A stretch of DNA of 64,000 nucleotides from an uncultured bacterium (GTDB taxonomy: Bacteria; Verrucomicrobiota; Lentisphaeria; Victivallales; UBA1829), in NCBI GenBank assembly GCA_949290385.1, contig CASERY010000039.1, forward strand, positions 1-64,000, given 5' to 3'. Positions 60,636 to 64,000 of this stretch are shown one piece after another. Each line of letters opens with the position of its first letter. The stretch's first letter is position 1. The notes beneath the pieces are model-generated. The model saw only the letters and a program-made list of their open reading frames with translations, did not search any database and was not told the origin of the DNA. The position numbers and the translations under genes are program-made.

Positions 60636-61337
60636 GGTGTGGCTTCTGCCGGTTCCTTTCTCCGGACCGAAATGACTGGCTGGGTCATGGTCCGTATGAA
60701 TTGTGCTGAAAAAGATTTTTGTCCGACGGATTTCTGAGCTTTTTTGTTTTTTCTTTTCCGCTTCCGAAAAAGAGTTCTTAAAAGCATGTAAATTGTTTCT
60801 GCCGGAACATCTCAGAAAGTTTCAAAGTCTTTCCGGATGAAAAGAGATCTGTTTCAGATGCCGGATTGAATATTTTCATCTCCGGACAGCTGATACTGTA
60901 GCTTTCAGGCGGAAAAATGCAAGACTTTTCGGCAGGGATTTTGCAGAAAACGGGGGAGGTTCAGGCGTTTTATGTAAGAGTATGGCCTTTCCAGTATTCT
61001 GAATGCAGGAAAAGTGAGGAACAAAAAGAAAAATCTGCTTTTCCCTTCAGAATTTTCCGAACAAGGTTCCGGAAGAAAGGTTGTTCCCTGCAGAAACAGG
61101 ATTTCTGGCATGAGATTCTTTTTCTCTTGAAATGTTTGTCTGGTCATGTATGGTATTATTTCCCTGCAAAAAATCGTGTTGGAGGACAGGGAAAACACAG
61201 AAAAGGTTCTCTCTTCTGTCGGGTTCCTGTGTCTCGTTAGGGACAGTGCCGAAGTACGGGGGATCCGGAAAAAAGGCAGGAATGCCGCCCCGTACCGTCT
61301 GGTTCGGATTGTTTCAGGAAAGGAGCATTTCTTTAAA
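60636..61337. other. Divergent intergenic region, about 700 bases
   Basis: Between xerD and mazG. A candidate mazG promoter is TTGAAA 61127-61132 with TATGGT 16 bases on (61149-61154). The mazG frame is open upstream to 61146, but a good ribosome site (AAAGGAG, 61319-61325) is found only before ATG 61338. No other gene recognised. Confidence 0.4.
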
Positions 61338-62117
61338 ATGAAGGAAATGGATGAACTGGTGGAAATTATGCGTCGCCTGCGCAGCCCGGACGGATGTCCA
61401 TGGGACCGGGAGCAGACGCATCGCTCTCTCATGAAAAATATGATGGAAGAAGCTGGAGAGTTTCTGGACGCCGCAGATGAAGACAATTCCGATGGCATGC
61501 TGGAGGAACTTGGGGATCTTCTGATGCATATAGCACTTCATTCCGTGATTGCCGAGGAAGAGGGACGTTTTACATTTCAGGATGTAGCCCGCCTGAGCGG
61601 TGAAAAAATGATCCGTCGTCATCCCCATGTATTTGGATCGGAGAAAGTGCACAATGCGTCAGATGTTCAGCAGCTGTGGGACCGGATTAAATCCGGAGAG
61701 TAGAGTCACTCCGGGCGCAAATCCATCCTGGATGGCATTCCCCGGCATTGTCCGGCGCTTCTGCGTGCGGAAAAAATTCAGAAGAAAGCGGCAGAGGCGG
61801 GTTTTGACTTCCCTTCCGCGGAGGATGCTTTGAATAAAGTGGAAGAAGAACTTCAGGAAGTCCGTGAAGCTTATAAAACCGGCAATGTGGAGAAAATCCG
61901 GGAGGAGCTGGGAGATCTGCTTTTTTCCATTGTGAATTTCAGCCGTATGACCTGTGCATGCCCGACAGAGGAGATTCTGGCGGAAGCCAATGGAAAGTTT
62001 CAGCGTCGTTTCCGCAGCATTGAGTCAGCCCTCGCAGAAAGACACATGGACTGGAAAGAGGCCGATGCAGAACTGCTGGATGAACTTTGGAAGGACGCTA
62101 AAGAAAAAGGACTGTGA
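61338..62117 (+). CDS. mazG: Nucleoside triphosphate pyrophosphohydrolase MazG
   Basis: 259 residues, two MazG domains. First: LRSPDGCPWDREQTHRSL, EEAGEFLDA, EELGDLLMHIALHS. Then the linker with LDGIPRHCPALLRAEKIQKKAAEAGFDF and the second domain KVEEELQEVREA, EELGDLLFSIVNFSR. The acidic EExxE...ExxD residues for Mg-NTP are intact in both. TAG at 61701 lies between WDRIKSGE and SHSGRKSILDGIP, in the middle of the conserved linker. TGA stop at 62115 overlaps a possible downstream GTG. Confidence 0.92.
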
Positions 62118-62278
62118 AGAGATTTTTTTCTGAAAATTTGCTGTCCGGACAAACTTTGCTGCTGGAGGGAGGACTTTGCCAGTCAGGGGAGTTTTCTTGC
62201 TGGAGTCTGCGGAAATCAGGGCAGCATGAGTGGAAAGGGGTGGAGTTCCCCTTGCATTGCTCTCCGAATGGTCCGTGA
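62114..62278 (+). CDS. Short ORF coupled to mazG; possible truncated RsmE-like gene
   Basis: GTG at 62114 overlaps the mazG stop (GTGA). The 54-residue product begins MKRFFSENLLSGQTLLL, which resembles the first strand of 16S rRNA m3U1498 methyltransferases (RsmE), but ends at TGA 62276. If that resemblance is right, it is a truncated or decayed copy. Low certainty. Confidence 0.3.
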   Translation: MKRFFSENLLSGQTLLLEGGLCQSGEFSCWSLRKSGQHEWKGVEFPLHCSPNGP

Positions 62279-62601
62279 CAAGATATGTCTCTGACGGGGA
62301 AAAGGGGGGATTGTCCTGCCATCTGATGCTTTTTCTCTTTTCAGTGTACAAGATCAGACAGACGCATCTTTTCTCCAAGGTCTTCCGCCCAGACTTTCTG
62401 TGTATTGTTTTTCGTTTGGAGCGGATTCCCGGACAGAGCACAACAGGCAGACAGTTCCTCTTTTTTAGAATCTTTTTTTAAAAAAGCCTTTTCTGAAACT
62501 TGATTTTTACGAACGGAAAGTTATATTGAAATGCTTTACAAGCAGTTGATTTTCTGAAAACACAACAGAGTTTTTAACATAATTAACCTTTGGAGTTTAC
62601 G
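62279..62601. other. Intergenic region with promoter of the small basic protein
   Basis: Contains TTGATT (62500-62505), 16-base spacer and TATATT (62522-62527), about 70 bases before ATG 62602. No other gene seen. Confidence 0.5.
62500..62527 (+). promoter_or_regulatory. Promoter of the small basic protein gene
   Basis: TTGATT / 16 bases / TATATT in an A+T-rich leader; the gene also has its own strong terminator, so it is an independent unit. Confidence 0.5.
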
Positions 62602-62760
62602 ATGTCAAAACATCCGAGCCTCAAAACGGCAAGTTAGATCCGCAAAAAAAGAAATGTTCTCAAAAGATTTGAGCGCGTGAACCTTCTCAAGGCCGATGGC
62701 CGCTGGAAAGATGGACAGAAAGTTCTCAGCGGACTTCCCAAAACCAAACCTATCGATTGA
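62602..62760 (+). CDS. Small basic protein of the PVC type
   Basis: 52 residues, rich in Lys/Arg: MSKHPSLKTAS-x-IRKK, RNVLKRFERVNLLKADG, RWKDGQKVLSGLPKTKP. This matches my memory of the 'small basic protein' family (TIGR04137-like) of Verrucomicrobia, Chlamydiae and Lentisphaerae, with conserved HPSL, KRNVLKRFERV and GLPKTK. TAG at 62635 is codon 12. Standard annotation would miss this gene altogether. TGGAG is seven bases before the ATG; TGA stop. It may bind RNA or the ribosome; the function is not known to me. Confidence 0.8.
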
Positions 62761-62787
62761 TTGGTTCTTTTCTTTTTGCGTATTCCT

Positions 62788-62827
62788 GCGGGGAGTCCGC
62801 TTTTGCGGAAGTCCCCGCTTTTTTTTT
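62788..62827 (+). terminator. Strong rho-independent terminator
   Basis: GCGGGGAGTCCGC (62788-62800), TTTT loop, GCGGAAGTCCCCGC (62805-62818), then nine T residues. It ends the small basic protein transcript. Confidence 0.85.
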
Positions 62828-62895
62828 ATAACAGTTATGGCATTTTTCAGTTCGCATTTAGCTGAAAATCTGCCGCATTTTTGGAGTTCCCTGAA

Positions 62896-64000
62896 ATGGC
62901 GAAGAATACCGTTATCCAGAAAATTCTTGCGAATCACCTCGTATCCGGCAGCGGGATCCCGGGAGAACCTGCCGCCATCCGCATTGATCAGACTCTGACA
63001 CAGGACGCTACCGGCACCATGGCTTATCTTGAATTGGAGGCCATGGGCATAGACAAAGTTAAAACGGAACTTTCCGTTTCCTATGTGGACCACAACATGA
63101 TGCAGAACGGCCCTGAAAACCGGAACGATCATTTGTATCTGCAAACGGTTGCCGCATCCAAAGGCGTAACCTTTTCCCGTCCGGGAAACGGCATTTGCCA
63201 TCAGGTTCATCTGGAACGCTTCGGAGTGCCTGGTAAAACGCTTCTGGGGTCGGATTCCCATACTCCAACCGGTGGAGGAATCGGCATGATGGCCATCGGA
63301 GCCGGCGGCCTGGATGTGGCTCTGGCCATGGCGGGTCAGCCCTTCCGGCTGGCTTATCCGAAAATTATCGGTATCAAGCTGACAGGCCGTCTCCGTCCTT
63401 GGGTCGCGGCAAAGGATATTATCCTCAAGGTCCTGAGCATTCTTACAACCAAGGGCAATGTGGGGTGTATGGTGGAATATTTCGGAGAGGGCGTGGAGAC
63501 TCTGACTGTTCCTCAGCGGGCAACTGTGACCAATATGGGAGCGGAATTGGGAGTAACCTGTTCTGTATTTCCTTCCGATGAGATGACACGTCGTTTCCTG
63601 GAAGCGCAGGGACGCGGCAATGTATGGGTTGAACTGAAAGCTGGTCCGGATGCGGAATATGACAAGGTTATTGAAATTGATCTGAATGCGTTGGAACCCA
63701 TGGCTGCTTGTCCATCAAGTCCGGATAATGTACAGCCGGTACGTGAACTTCGCGGGAAAAAAGTCGGGCAGGTGATTATCGGTTCCTGCACCAACAGTTC
63801 CTTCCGCGATCTGACCATGGTGGCCTGCATGCTGAAGGGGCGCAAAGTTCATCCGGATGTTACGCTTGCCATTGCTCCGGGCAGCAAACAGGTGTTGGAA
63901 ATGCTGGCCAGGGACGGGGCTTTGGCGGATATTATTGCAGCTGGAGCGCGTATCCTTGAGTGTGGATGCGGTCCGTGTATCGGTCAGGGTCAGAGTCCGG
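62896..64000 (+). CDS. acnA: Aconitate hydratase (Aquifex-type),  3' end outside the window
   Basis: At least 368 residues seen. Converts citrate to isocitrate with a [4Fe-4S] cluster. RIDQTLTQDATGTMAYLELEAMG, SVSYVDHN, SRPGNGICHQVHLERFG, LLGSDSHTPTGGGIGM, AIGAGGLDVALAMAG and the cluster ligands in IIGSCTNSS and LECGCGPCIGQGQS. The sequence pattern fits the short single-chain bacterial type rather than LeuC. GGAG lies about nine bases ahead of ATG 62896. No TAG in the visible part. Confidence 0.93.
   Translation, partial: MAKNTVIQKILANHLVSGSGIPGEPAAIRIDQTLTQDATGTMAYLELEAMGIDKVKTELSVSYVDHNMMQNGPENRNDHLYLQTVAASKGVTFSRPGNGICHQVHLERFGVPGKTLLGSDSHTPTGGGIGMMAIGAGGLDVALAMAGQPFRLAYPKIIGIKLTGRLRPWVAAKDIILKVLSILTTKGNVGCMVEYFGEGVETLTVPQRATVTNMGAELGVTCSVFPSDEMTRRFLEAQGRGNVWVELKAGPDAEYDKVIEIDLNALEPMAACPSSPDNVQPVRELRGKKVGQVIIGSCTNSSFRDLTMVACMLKGRKVHPDVTLAIAPGSKQVLEMLARDGALADIIAAGARILECGCGPCIGQGQSP

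Larger units (their letters stand above)
1..64000. other. Window-wide reassignment of the TAG codon, most likely to glutamine
   Basis: In-frame TAG codons (lowest coordinate) on the + strand: 1431, 2984, 5498, 5531, 5645, 5717, 6817, 6982, 7353, 8016, 29458, 29575, 36870, 37317, 37434, 37446, 39312, 39402, 39603, 39654, 39783, 61701, 62635. On the - strand: 9760, 10321, 10363, 10603, 15113, 18242, 21707, 21779, 25525, 26816, 27056, 41210, 41590, 42292, 43741, 46789, 48028, 53472, 58284, 59103. Each sits inside one continuous frame, and most of those frames belong to a recognisable family. 27056 is less sure because it depends on the chosen start. No complete gene here ends in TAG; 17 end in TAA and 25 in TGA. 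The Gln identity is inferred from a Sel1 repeat (TAG at 37434) and from the decarboxylase (TAG at 53472). Pyrrolysine or another polar residue is not formally excluded. Confidence 0.9.

Noticed and set aside
60905-61498. 197-codon minus-strand ORF
   Set aside because: Shadow of mazG and its leader; Ser/Arg/Phe-rich composition typical of antisense frames.
1-64000. The in-frame TAGs as pseudogenes, sequencing errors or random nonsense mutations
   Set aside because: Errors or decay would give TAA and TGA breaks and frameshifts as well. In the recognisable conserved genes here only TAG occurs inside frames, and many are core enzymes.
1-64000. TAG as pyrrolysine
   Set aside because: Pyrrolysine users normally keep TAG rare and mostly in methylamine methyltransferases. 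Here it is spread over ordinary genes and aligns with Gln in two testable places. Not formally excluded without a tRNA search.
62896-64000. LeuC (3-isopropylmalate dehydratase large subunit)
   Set aside because: It shares the fold and cluster ligands, but RIDQTLTQDATGTMAYLELEAMG and YVDHN followed by SRPGNGICHQVHLERFG fit the Aquifex-type aconitase better.

Overview
The window looks like a chromosomal segment of a Lentisphaerae/Victivallales-type bacterium of the PVC superphylum. The pointers are a pseudopilin with a [16 protein letters not shown] start and a C-terminal SWADGHV motif, a 52-residue 'small basic protein' of the Verrucomicrobia/Chlamydiae/Lentisphaerae kind, an Aquifex-type aconitase, and an McsA/McsB pair. 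This placement rests on remembered family traits, not on a search. No rRNA, tRNA, prophage or complete IS element was seen.

The main result is that the standard code does not fit. I count 43 in-frame TAG codons inside 23 of 43 genes, and none of the 42 complete genes ends in TAG (17 end in TAA, 25 in TGA). After each TAG the same frame carries on with the rest of a recognisable family: the last kinase subdomain, the McsB body, half of mannose-6-phosphate isomerase, the end of MazG, the Sel1 repeats, the end of a lysine-type decarboxylase. In a Sel1 repeat and in the decarboxylase the TAG falls where Gln is expected, so UAG -> Gln (as in NCBI table 15) is the best reading. All CDS below are given full length on that basis. 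A standard-code annotation would split these genes and hide two or three fusions.

Layout. 0.2-8.7 kb (mostly +): receiver/Ser-Thr kinase, D,D-carboxypeptidase, a PfkB kinase (-), a zinc-ribbon membrane protein with four TAGs, and an alpha/beta-hydrolase-fold protein that lacks its catalytic residues, coupled to a MetF-MetV type methylenetetrahydrofolate reductase. 9.2-26 kb (-): an epimerase, then a tightly overlapping cobalamin operon (pseudopilin?, btuF, btuC, btuD, cobD-cobQ fusion, cobO, cbiC, cbiD, cobL, cobM-cbiG fusion, cobJ, cbiA, cbiB). CbiD and CbiG indicate the anaerobic route. CbiL, CbiK/X, CbiJ and CobU/S/T are not in the window.

26.4-36 kb: a small membrane protein, an FAD-dependent oxidoreductase, mcsA-mcsB (McsB lacks the NEED-box glutamates), a PAS histidine kinase, an oligopeptide-binding lipoprotein and recX. 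36-41.4 kb is an accessory stretch with a Sel1 protein, a five-TAG membrane protein and decayed coding remnants. It has the highest TAG density. 41.5-64 kb: a GT2/GT-C fusion, argS, manA, a polyphosphate operon (ROK sugar kinase-ppx-ppk1), an amino-acid decarboxylase with an APC antiporter, apbE, a XerD-like recombinase, mazG, the small basic protein and aconitase, which runs off the end.
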